DNA of 8,959 bases from an uncultured Parabacteroides sp. (GTDB lineage Bacteria > Bacteroidota > Bacteroidia > Bacteroidales > Tannerellaceae). A program made the position numbers and the translations under genes. Shown one piece after another: positions 1-6,656 of the stretch (position 1 is its first letter; every line of letters starts with the position of its first letter). The notes under the pieces are model-generated. The model searched no databases and had not been told where the DNA came from. It saw nothing but the letters and a program-made list of their open reading frames with translations. The DNA is taken from NCBI GenBank assembly GCA_900552415.1, contig USAD01000099.1, positions 1 to 8,959 on the forward strand, read 5' to 3'.

Positions 1-1587
1 CCGGGCAGCCGCAACACACCGCTCATCCAGAGCATAGCGAACCATCCCTTCTTCAAGTGCCACGCCATCACCGACGAGCGCGGCGCCGCCTTCTTCGCCC
101 TCGGCCTGGCCCTGCATGGCGGCAAGCCGGCGGCCGTCTGCTGCACGTCCGGATCGGCCCTGTTGAACATACATCCCGCCGTGGCCGAGGCCTATTACCA
201 GCAGGTGCCGCTGGTCGTCATCTCGGCGGACAGGCCCGAGGCATGGATCGGCCAAATGGATGGGCAGACATTGCCGCAGCCGGGCGTTTTCGGCTCGTTG
301 GTGAAAAAGTCGGTCCAACTGCCAGAGATTCACACCGCCGAGGAGGAGTGGTATTGCAACCGCCTGATCAATGAGGCCCTGCTGGAGCTGAACCACCACG
401 GGAAAGGACCGGTGCACATCAACGTGCCCATCTCCGAGCCGCTCTTCCAGTTCACGACCGAGGAGCTGCCCCAAGTCCGCGTCATCACCCGCTATCAGGG
501 CTTGAACATCTACGACCGCGAATACGACGGGCTGATCGAGCGCCTGAACAAATACAGCCGCCGAATGATGATCGCCGGGCAGATGAGCCTGATCTACCTC
601 TTCGAGAAAAAGACCTGCAAGCAGCTCTATAAGCATTTCGCCTGGCTCAGCGAGCACATCGGCAACCGCGTCGTGCCGGGCCTGCCCATCAAGAACTTCG
701 ACGCCGTGATCTATGCCACCCCGAAAGAGGAGCGGGCGGCGCTCTCGCCCGACCTGGTGATCACCTACGGCGGGCATGTCGTCTCGAAACGGCTGAAGGA
801 GCTGTTGCGGAAAAACCCGCCCAAGGAGCATTGGCACGTGGCCGCCAACGGCGAGGTGGTCGACACCTTCGGTTGCCTGACGACCGTGATCGAGATGGAT
901 CCCTTCGAGTTCCTCGAGAAGATCGCCCCGCTGATGGAGAACCGCCCCGTGGAATTTCCCCGCATGTGGGAACAACGCTCGAAGCAGATCCCCGAGCCCC
1001 GGTTCGCCTACTCGGAGATGGGCGCCATCGGTAAGCTGCTCGGAGCCTTGCCGCCCGAGTCGGCCCTCCATCTGGCCAACAGTTCCACCGTGCGCTACGC
1101 CCAGATGTTCACGATCCCCGAAAGCACGGAGGTCTGCTGCAACCGGGGCGTCAACGGCATCGAGGGCTCGCTCTCGACGGCACTGGGCTATGCCATCGGG
1201 TCTGCCCGGCTGAACTTCATCGTCATCGGCGACCTCAGCTTCTTCTACGACATGAATGCCCTTTGGCACGCCAACTGCCGCCCCAACGTCCGCATCCTGT
1301 TGCTGAACAACGGCGGGGGCGAGATCTTCCATTCGCTGCCGGGCCTCGACATGAACGGCGAGACGCGCCGCTTCGTCACCGCCACCCACGAGGCGAACGC
1401 CAAGGGCTGGGCCGAGGCACGGGGCTTCATCTACACCGCCGTCCGCGACGAGGCTGAACTGGAGGCTGCTCTGCCCGAGTTCACCCAGACCGAGCGGCCG
1501 AGCGAGCGCCCCATGCTGATCGAGGTCTTCACCGACAAGGCGACCGACGTGGCGTTGCTCAAGGACTATTACCACTCGCTCAAATAA
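1..1587 (+). CDS. menD: MenD, 2-succinyl-5-enolpyruvyl-6-hydroxy-3-cyclohexene-1-carboxylate synthase (5'-truncated by window edge)
   Basis: Thiamine-diphosphate enzyme of menaquinone synthesis. It joins the succinic semialdehyde unit from 2-oxoglutarate to isochorismate to give SEPHCHC in the cytoplasm. The frame is open from base 1, giving 528 residues. It begins PGSRNTPL, the family's N-terminal SPGSRN motif, so only about 25-30 residues are missing. [11 protein letters not shown] (residues 25-35) holds the Glu expected to activate the cofactor (Glu26 here, Glu55 in E. coli MenD). TSGSALLN and the PAVAEA segment follow. [16 protein letters not shown], then [10 protein letters not shown] (410-419) and NNGGGEIF (436-443), make up the cofactor/Mg-binding motif near the C terminus. 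A TTG at 163 could be called as a start, but the family motifs continue upstream of it, so it is internal. The stop is TAA. menB lies 209 nt downstream. Identification is firm. Confidence 0.97.
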   Translation, partial: PGSRNTPLIQSIANHPFFKCHAITDERGAAFFALGLALHGGKPAAVCCTSGSALLNIHPAVAEAYYQQVPLVVISADRPEAWIGQMDGQTLPQPGVFGSLVKKSVQLPEIHTAEEEWYCNRLINEALLELNHHGKGPVHINVPISEPLFQFTTEELPQVRVITRYQGLNIYDREYDGLIERLNKYSRRMMIAGQMSLIYLFEKKTCKQLYKHFAWLSEHIGNRVVPGLPIKNFDAVIYATPKEERAALSPDLVITYGGHVVSKRLKELLRKNPPKEHWHVAANGEVVDTFGCLTTVIEMDPFEFLEKIAPLMENRPVEFPRMWEQRSKQIPEPRFAYSEMGAIGKLLGALPPESALHLANSSTVRYAQMFTIPESTEVCCNRGVNGIEGSLSTALGYAIGSARLNFIVIGDLSFFYDMNALWHANCRPNVRILLLNNGGGEIFHSLPGLDMNGETRRFVTATHEANAKGWAEARGFIYTAVRDEAELEAALPEFTQTERPSERPMLIEVFTDKATDVALLKDYYHSLK

Positions 1588-1594
1588 GCGAAAA

Positions 1595-1610
1595 GGACGC
1601 GGAAGCGTCT
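1595..1610 (+). other. Small GNRA-loop hairpin just after menD
   Basis: GACGC (1596-1600) pairs with GCGTC (1605-1609) around a GGAA loop, which fits the GNRA class of stable RNA tetraloops; G1595 and U1610 can add a wobble pair. It starts 8 nt after the menD stop. No U-run follows, so it is not a classical intrinsic terminator. It could protect the 3' end of the menD message or be the first element of the structured gap that follows. Pairing is seen in the sequence; function is inferred. Confidence 0.4.
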
Positions 1611-1613
1611 CCA

Positions 1614-1695
1614 GAAACAGAAAAAGATCTTTTTCTATGCGCCGAACCTCTTCGGAAGCGGAAAAAGATCTTTTCCGATATGCCGAACCCTTTCG
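1614..1695 (+). repeat. Two-copy 41-bp tandem repeat, each copy with two short hairpins
   Basis: Unit 1 (1614-1654) and unit 2 (1655-1695) align without gaps at a period of exactly 41 bp, with 33 of 41 positions identical by my count. Each unit has an A/T palindrome centred on AGATCT, then a CCGAA/TTCGG hairpin. In unit 1 the palindrome is perfect over 18 bp (1619-1636). In unit 2 the changed bases give CGGAAAA (1659-1665) against TTTTCCG (1671-1677). The second hairpin keeps its stem in both units (1642-1646 with 1651-1655; 1683-1687 with 1692-1696), while two of the four loop bases differ (CCTC versus CCCT). A further hairpin, TTTCC-CGGC-GGAAA, lies at 1713-1726. Together with the one at 1595-1610 this makes six short hairpins in about 130 nt. 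The rest of the 209-base gap holds only the promoter-like box. No protein is supported here. Role unknown: operator, mRNA-processing or attenuation element, or a repeat family of this genome. Confidence 0.75.
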
Positions 1696-1750
1696 GGGAA
1701 CCGCCCAACCACTTTCCCGGCGGAAAAGGGACGGTTTGGGGATTAATTCG

Positions 1751-1758
1751 TACTTTCG
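1751..1758 (+). promoter_or_regulatory. Bacteroidota-type -7 box for menB operon
   Basis: TACTTTCG matches the Bacteroidota -7 consensus TAnnTTTG at five of six fixed positions. It sits 38 nt before the menB ATG, in an A/T-rich stretch with no strong Shine-Dalgarno sequence, which is usual for this phylum. A TTTG at 1735-1738 could be the -33 element, but the spacer of 12 nt is shorter than the usual 19-21. The upstream half is therefore weak. The prediction is that menB-menC-menE can be transcribed independently of menD. Confidence 0.45.
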
Positions 1759-1796
1759 CGTCAAACATAAATTCCAACAATCAAAAGAAAAAAATC

Positions 1797-2621
1797 ATGA
1801 GCACAAAAAGAGAATGGACTCCCATCAAGCAATACGAGGAGATCCTGTTTGATTTCTATAACGGCATTGCCCGAATCACGATCAACCGCGAGCGTTATCG
1901 CAACGCGTTCACGCCGACAACGACCACCGAGATGAGCGACGCGCTCTACATCTGCCGCGAGCGGCAGGACATCAACGTCGTCGTGTTGACCGGAGCGGGC
2001 GACGTGGCCTTCTGCGCCGGGGGCGACATGCACGTCAAGGGACACGGCGGCTACATTGGTAAGGATGGCGTAGCGCGGCTCAACGTGCTCGACGTCCAGA
2101 AGCAGATCCGCTCACTGCCCAAGCCGGTGATCGCCGCCGTCAACGGTTTCGCCATCGGAGGCGGACACGTGTTGCATGTTGTCTGCGACCTGACCATCGC
2201 CTCCGAGAACGCCATCTTCGGGCAGACCGGTCCGCGCGTGGGCAGCTTCGACGCCGGATTCGGCTCCTCTTACCTGGCCCGCGTTGTCGGCCAGAAGAAG
2301 GCCCGCGAGATCTGGTTCCTCTGCCGCAAGTATAACGCCCAGGAGGCGCTCGACATGGGACTGGTCAACAAGGTAGTCCCACTCGACCGGCTGGAGGACG
2401 AATATGTCCAGTGGGCCGAGGAGATGATGTTGCTCAGCCCCCTCGCCCTGCGCATGATCAAGGCGGGCCTCAACGCCGAGCTCGACGGGCAAGCCGGCAT
2501 CCAGGAGCTGGCGGGAGACGCGACGATGCTCTATTACATGACCGACGAGGCGCAAGAGGGTGGCAAGGCCTTCCTCGAGAAACGGCGCCCTCGCTTCGAG
2601 GACTATCCTAAATTCCCCTGA
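1797..2621 (+). CDS. menB: MenB, 1,4-dihydroxy-2-naphthoyl-CoA synthase
   Basis: Crotonase-fold enzyme that closes the second ring of the naphthoquinone by Dieckmann-type condensation of OSB-CoA to DHNA-CoA in the cytoplasm. The product is 274 residues, normal for the family. Visible landmarks are [12 protein letters not shown] near the N terminus, [15 protein letters not shown] (72-86, CoA and oxyanion region), [11 protein letters not shown] (114-124), and [19 protein letters not shown] (141-159). The QTGP motif places Gly145 where E. coli MenB has Gly156. By established knowledge that marks the bicarbonate-dependent class, as opposed to the class with an Asp there. Ser150 and Asp152 match the E. 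coli active-site Ser161 and Asp163. The ATG at 1797 is chosen because the frame upstream (from 1680) encodes repeat and promoter sequence with no MenB similarity. menC begins 2 nt after the TGA stop. Confidence 0.98.
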   Translation: MSTKREWTPIKQYEEILFDFYNGIARITINRERYRNAFTPTTTTEMSDALYICRERQDINVVVLTGAGDVAFCAGGDMHVKGHGGYIGKDGVARLNVLDVQKQIRSLPKPVIAAVNGFAIGGGHVLHVVCDLTIASENAIFGQTGPRVGSFDAGFGSSYLARVVGQKKAREIWFLCRKYNAQEALDMGLVNKVVPLDRLEDEYVQWAEEMMLLSPLALRMIKAGLNAELDGQAGIQELAGDATMLYYMTDEAQEGGKAFLEKRRPRFEDYPKFP

Positions 2622-2623
2622 TC

Positions 2624-3664
2624 ATGAAGCGGTACCAAATCGACATTGAGCCCCGGACGCTCCATTTCAAACGACCGGCCGGGACGTCGCGGGGCGTCTA
2701 TACGACACGCCGCATACACCTTGTCCACCTGAGCGACCCCAATGAGCCGGGTCGCGTGGGCATCGGCGAGTGCGCTCCCCTGCCCCAGCTGAGCCGCGAC
2801 GACCTGCCAGATTACGAGGAACGCCTGGCGGAGGCCTGCGCCCGTCTCGCTGAGAGCGGCGAGCTCGACGTGGAGGCGCTGCGCCCCTATCCTTCCATCC
2901 TGTTCGGGTTGGAGACGGCCCTCGCCCATTTCCATGCCGAGAGCCTCGCCTTCCACGACACCCCCTTCTCGCGGGGCGAGGCGGGCATCCCGATCAATGG
3001 CCTTATCTGGATGGGCAACTACCAAATGATGCTCGAGCAGATCGAGCGGAAAATTGAGATCGGCTTCCGGTGCGTGAAGCTGAAGATCGGGGCGATCCGT
3101 TTCGAGGAGGAGCTGGCCTTGCTCCGCCATATCCGGGCGAAATTGCCCGCCGGTAAGGTCGAGTTGCGAGTCGACGCCAACGGCGCCTTTACCCCGGCCG
3201 AGGCGATGGAGAAGCTCCAACGGCTGGCCGAACTGGAGATCCACTCCATCGAGCAGCCCATCCGGGCGGGCCAATGGGAGGAGATGGCCCGGCTGGCGGC
3301 CGCATCGCCCCTGCCAATCGCCCTCGACGAGGAGCTGATCGGCCACGACACCTACGAGGAGAAAACTCGACTCCTGCAAACCATCCGGCCGCAATACATC
3401 ATCTTGAAGCCCTCCCTGCACGGCGGCATCCATGGTTGTGAGGATTGGATCGAGATCGCGGGCCGCGAGGGAATCGGCTGGTGGATCACCTCCGCTCTCG
3501 AGTCGAACATCGGGCTGAACAGCATCGCCCAATGGTGCGCGACACTCGGCAACCCACTCCCGCAGGGCCTCGGTACGGGTGCCCTCTTCACCGACAACAT
3601 CGACCTGCCGCTCGAGGTGCGGGGCGATTGTCTTTGGTTCAATCCCAAATCCCTGAAGCGATGA
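2624..3664 (+). CDS. menC: MenC, o-succinylbenzoate synthase
   Basis: Enolase-superfamily enzyme that dehydrates SHCHC to o-succinylbenzoate in the menaquinone pathway. The product is 346 residues. An N-terminal capping domain, with GIGECAPLP at 46-54, is followed by a barrel carrying the full set of superfamily residues. KLK at 152-154 supplies the acid/base Lys154. Metal ligands are Asp184 (RVDANGAF), Glu210 (SIEQP) and Asp235 (ALDEE). The second catalytic lysine is Lys262 (LKPS). TSALESNIGL (289-298) and GLGTG near the C terminus also fit. Members of this superfamily can be promiscuous (N-acylamino-acid racemase, dipeptide epimerase), but the position between menB and menE makes OSB synthase the clear choice. 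Its TGA stop overlaps the menE start in an ATGA, which suggests translational coupling. A long open frame on the opposite strand is a base-composition shadow. Confidence 0.96.
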   Translation: MKRYQIDIEPRTLHFKRPAGTSRGVYTTRRIHLVHLSDPNEPGRVGIGECAPLPQLSRDDLPDYEERLAEACARLAESGELDVEALRPYPSILFGLETALAHFHAESLAFHDTPFSRGEAGIPINGLIWMGNYQMMLEQIERKIEIGFRCVKLKIGAIRFEEELALLRHIRAKLPAGKVELRVDANGAFTPAEAMEKLQRLAELEIHSIEQPIRAGQWEEMARLAAASPLPIALDEELIGHDTYEEKTRLLQTIRPQYIILKPSLHGGIHGCEDWIEIAGREGIGWWITSALESNIGLNSIAQWCATLGNPLPQGLGTGALFTDNIDLPLEVRGDCLWFNPKSLKR

Positions 3665-4674
3665 GCGAACGAGCACAAATAGAGAATGACCTGGAGCTTT
3701 TCCAGGCGGAATGGGACGATCCGTCGCCCTACATGACCGTGCAGACCTCGGGCTCGACCGGCACGCCCAAGCAAATGCGTGTCCTCAAGGAACGGATGCG
3801 CGCCAGTGCCCGCCTCACCTGCCAATTCCTGGTCCTAAAGAAAAGCGACACGGCCCTGCTCTGCATGCCGTTACGCTATATAGCGGGCAAGATGGTCGTC
3901 GTCCGTGCGCTCGAGTGGGGACTCAAACTGTTGGTCCGCGAGCCCTCCGGCCATCCACTCGCCGAACCATTCGACGGGGATTTGGACTTCGCGGCCATGA
4001 TCCCGCTTCAGGTCTATAACTCGCTTCAAGTCCCGGCCGAACGGGAACGGCTCACGCGGATCCGCCACCTGATCATCGGAGGAGGCGCCATCGACCGGGA
4101 GCTGGAGGTGGCCCTTCGACCACTCCCGAACCGCATCTATTCGACCTACGGGATGACGGAGACCCTCTCGCACGTCGCCATGCGGCGATTGAACGGCCCC
4201 GAGGCCTCCGAATATTACGAGCCTTTCCCCTCGGTGCGCCTGAGCCTCTCACCCGACCAGACCCTGATGATCGACGCCCCGCTCGTTTGCGACGGCCCTT
4301 TGGTCACCAACGACGTGGTCGATCTCCAGCCCGACGGCCGCTTCCGGGTGATCGGTCGCAAGGACAACATCATCAACAGCGGCGGCGTCAAGATCCAGAT
4401 CGAGACAGTCGAGGCGAAACTACGCCCCTTCCTGACGGTCCCGTTCGCCATCACGGCACTCCCCGACCCCAAATTCGGCGAGGCGATCGTCCTGCTCACG
4501 ACAGCGGCGGCGACTGCCTTTCCACCTGAGGCGCTCGACCGCTACGAACGCCCGAAACAGATCCTGCGAGTCGAAGCGATTCCTATGACAGGCAGCGGCA
4601 AGATCGACCGGGCCGCTTGTCGCCGACTGGCGATTGAGACAAACGAATGTCAAACCTCAAAATCTAAAAGATGA
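3661..4674 (+). CDS. menE: MenE, o-succinylbenzoate-CoA ligase (short form)
   Basis: Adenylate-forming enzyme that activates o-succinylbenzoate with ATP and joins it to CoA, giving the MenB substrate. The ANL-family motifs are in order: P-loop TSGSTGTPK (29-37), STYGMTET (161-168), TNDVVDL (216-222), the hinge and core IGRKDNIINSGGVKI (231-245), and GSGKIDR (311-317), where Lys314 is the expected adenylation lysine. At 337 residues it is much shorter than the roughly 450-490 of E. coli-type or Bacillus-type MenE. The missing part is the N-terminal segment before the P-loop, which starts only about 28 residues in. I read this as a compact form rather than a broken gene, because the start overlaps the menC stop (ATGA) and all catalytic motifs are present. 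The last ~10 residues look unconserved and overlap the start of the next gene by 4 nt. Confidence 0.95.
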   Translation: MSERAQIENDLELFQAEWDDPSPYMTVQTSGSTGTPKQMRVLKERMRASARLTCQFLVLKKSDTALLCMPLRYIAGKMVVVRALEWGLKLLVREPSGHPLAEPFDGDLDFAAMIPLQVYNSLQVPAERERLTRIRHLIIGGGAIDRELEVALRPLPNRIYSTYGMTETLSHVAMRRLNGPEASEYYEPFPSVRLSLSPDQTLMIDAPLVCDGPLVTNDVVDLQPDGRFRVIGRKDNIINSGGVKIQIETVEAKLRPFLTVPFAITALPDPKFGEAIVLLTTAAATAFPPEALDRYERPKQILRVEAIPMTGSGKIDRAACRRLAIETNECQTSKSKR

Positions 4675-5798
4675 AAAGAAGGAAACTGATCGGCCTCGCG
4701 CTTGTTTGCGCGACGGCTACATTTATTCAAGCCCAACAGATCCGGGAAAGCGCCACCATAGCGCCCGACCTGACCTTGTCGGCACCAGAAAAATACGCGG
4801 GCTTCAACAGCGTGAGCCTGCTCGACAGTACCGATGTCACCGTCCAGGAGAACGGCTCCGGATCGTTCGTCATCCATCGGGTAGTCAAAATCATGAACCG
4901 GCAAGGCGCCCAAGATTATCGCGTCCTCAAATACGACTACGACCCGCTGACCGCCGACGCGGAGTTCTATCGGGTGACCATCTACAAGGCCAATGGCGAC
5001 GTACATAATCTCGACATCAACCTCCAACTCGACTACGCGGCCCCGGCACGCATGATCTACTGGGGCGCCCGCCAGATCATGATGGAGGTCGGTCACCTGG
5101 ATCCGGGCGACATCCTCGATTACCAAATCAACAAGAAGGGCTTCACCTATGCCCTGCTGGCCGACGGTGCCGATGATGAATCCCGCTTCATCCCGCCCAT
5201 GCGAGGCCAATTCTACGATATTGTCCCCTTCTGGACAACAGAGCCGACCCTTCGGAAAGTCTACCGGGTGACCGTTCCCGCCAACAAGGAGCTGCAATTC
5301 CAGTTCTATCAAGGCGAGTGCGCCTCTTCCATGCGTTACGACGAGCGAGGCAACAAGGCCTATACCTTCGCCTGCTCCGATCTCATGCCTTTTCCCAAAG
5401 AGCCCAATATGGTGGACCTGTTCGACGCCGCCCCAAAACTGATGATGTCGTCAACCCCTAGCTGGAAAGAGAAATCCCTTTGGTTCAACAAGGTCAATGA
5501 GGACTACGGCAGCTTCAAGCCGATCCCCGAGGCACAGGCGAAAGTCGACGAGCTGATCCGGGGCAAAAAGACCGAGATGGAGAAGATCGCCGTCCTCACC
5601 CACTGGGTAGCCGACAACATCCGCTATGCCGGCATCTCGATGGGCAAGGGCGAGGGCTACACGCTCCATAACCTCCAGATGAACTACACCGACCGTTGTG
5701 GTGTCTGCAAGGATATCGCCAGCACGCTGGTCGCTTTCCTTCGCATGGCCGGCTTCGAGGCCTACCCCGCCATGACAATGGCAGGCAGCCGCGTCTAA
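4671..5798 (+). CDS. DUF3857/transglutaminase-like exported protein, cut by an in-frame TAA (N-terminal part)
   Basis: This is the readable first part, 375 residues, of a larger exported protein. The start ATG overlaps the menE stop in an ATGA. MKRRKLIGLALVCATA with a following IQAQQ looks like a type I signal peptide, probably cleaved after residue 21 or 22. Residues ~45-210 fit the DUF3857 beta-rich domain seen next to transglutaminase-like domains in Bacteroidota. Residues ~290-375 begin the transglutaminase-like core: VLTHWVADNIRYAG (308-321), then CGVCKDIASTLVAFLRMAGFE (343-363), with Cys346 as predicted nucleophile. TAA at codon 376 ends translation before the His and Asp of the triad. 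The same frame continues in good family sequence to 6650, so the stop is an interruption, not the natural end. A fragment of this kind should lack transglutaminase or protease activity and may not fold. A sequencing error at one base is the main alternative. Substrate and role are unknown. Confidence 0.85.
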   Translation: MKRRKLIGLALVCATATFIQAQQIRESATIAPDLTLSAPEKYAGFNSVSLLDSTDVTVQENGSGSFVIHRVVKIMNRQGAQDYRVLKYDYDPLTADAEFYRVTIYKANGDVHNLDINLQLDYAAPARMIYWGARQIMMEVGHLDPGDILDYQINKKGFTYALLADGADDESRFIPPMRGQFYDIVPFWTTEPTLRKVYRVTVPANKELQFQFYQGECASSMRYDERGNKAYTFACSDLMPFPKEPNMVDLFDAAPKLMMSSTPSWKEKSLWFNKVNEDYGSFKPIPEAQAKVDELIRGKKTEMEKIAVLTHWVADNIRYAGISMGKGEGYTLHNLQMNYTDRCGVCKDIASTLVAFLRMAGFEAYPAMTMAGSRV

Positions 5799-6650
5799 TC
5801 GATCCACGCCGTCCATTTCAACCACTGCGTCGCTGTTGTCAAGTTATCCGATGGCACTTATATACCGCTCGACCCGACCTGGGTACCTTTCTGTCGAGAG
5901 CTGTGGAGCAGCGCCGAACAGCAACAAAACTACCTGCCTGGCCTGCCTGAGGGTTCCGATCTGAGAATCACTCCTGTCTCCGCTCCCGAGAACCACTACG
6001 TCCGCATCAAGGCTGACAACCGCCTGAAGGCTGACGGCACCCTGAGTGGACAATTCTCCATCGAGGCCGAAGGACAATCGGACAGCAACATCCGGCGGAT
6101 CTTCACCACCGGCTGGCAATCGCAATGGCAAAATCATCTCGAGAGCCAATTGCTGGCCGTCTCACCCAAGGCCCGCCTCACGAAGGTGGACTATGGAAAG
6201 AACCCGAAGGATTACCAGGCGGCTCCCATCCGTATCACGTTCCATTACGAGATCCCGGACTACGCCTTGCCTTGCCAGGAGGGTTTCCTGATAAAACCAT
6301 TCGCGACCAACAACCTCTACAACCAGGTAAAGAGTTATCTCCGCATAGACACGAGTCTGGAAGAACGGAAGTATGGTTTCAAGGATGCCTGCTCGCGCCT
6401 GGTAGAGATCGATGAGGTCCTTCGTTTGCCTGCCGGTTACGCCTGCGACATCGAGGAACGCTCACGCTCGATCGACGGTCCCGCCGCCAGCTGGGAAGGA
6501 GATGTCCATCTCAAAGGCAACCAACTGCGCCTGACCCAACGCCTCGCTCTCAAGAAACGGGTCTACGAGGCCGACGACTGGGAAAATTTCCGTTCGGCAG
6601 TCAACGCGCATAAGGATTTCGGCAACTATTTATTCATCCACAAAAAGTAA
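5799..6650 (+). pseudogene. C-terminal remainder of the interrupted transglutaminase-like gene, same frame
   Basis: The frame of the preceding gene stays open for 283 codons after the TAA and ends with its own TAA at 6648-6650. It reads HAVHFNHCVAVVKL and then GTYIPLDPTWVPF, which supply the expected catalytic His (position 385 in the joined protein) and Asp (401). A beta-rich C-terminal region ends in RLALKKRVYEADDWENFRSA and FGNYLFIHKK, resembling the end of the next gene's product. There is no in-frame ATG before position 6150, where the first usable codon is a TTG already past the His and Asp. Independent translation of a functional piece is therefore unlikely. Joined across the stop, the protein would be 659 residues. 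No second stop or frameshift is seen, so the interruption is recent, recoded, or an assembly error. Confidence 0.8.
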
Positions 6651-6656
6651 AAAGAC

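Noticed and set aside
163..165. TTG as the start of menD
   Set aside because: SPGSRN-type and DERGAAFF motifs lie upstream in the same frame, so the gene simply runs off the left edge of the window.
1659..1677. Intrinsic terminator for menD formed by the AGATCT-centred stem
   Set aside because: The stem is mostly A/T and is not followed by a U-run. The T-run is part of the stem itself.
1680..1796. Upstream extension of menB giving a 313-residue product
   Set aside because: The added residues translate the tandem repeat and the -7 box and have no MenB similarity. The ATG at 1797 gives the normal family length.
1637..1852. Small open frame of 71 codons across the menD-menB gap
   Set aside because: It overlaps the repeat, the promoter and the start of menB, has no recognisable domain, and is best read as chance.
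2603..3676. Long open frame on the minus strand (357 codons) opposite menC
   Set aside because: menC on the + strand carries every catalytic residue of its family. The reverse frame has no recognisable motif and is explained by G/C-biased third positions.
5796..5798. TAA as a reassigned sense codon
   Set aside because: menD, the transglutaminase-like pair and other ends in this window use TAA as a real terminator. One internal TAA is better explained by mutation or error.
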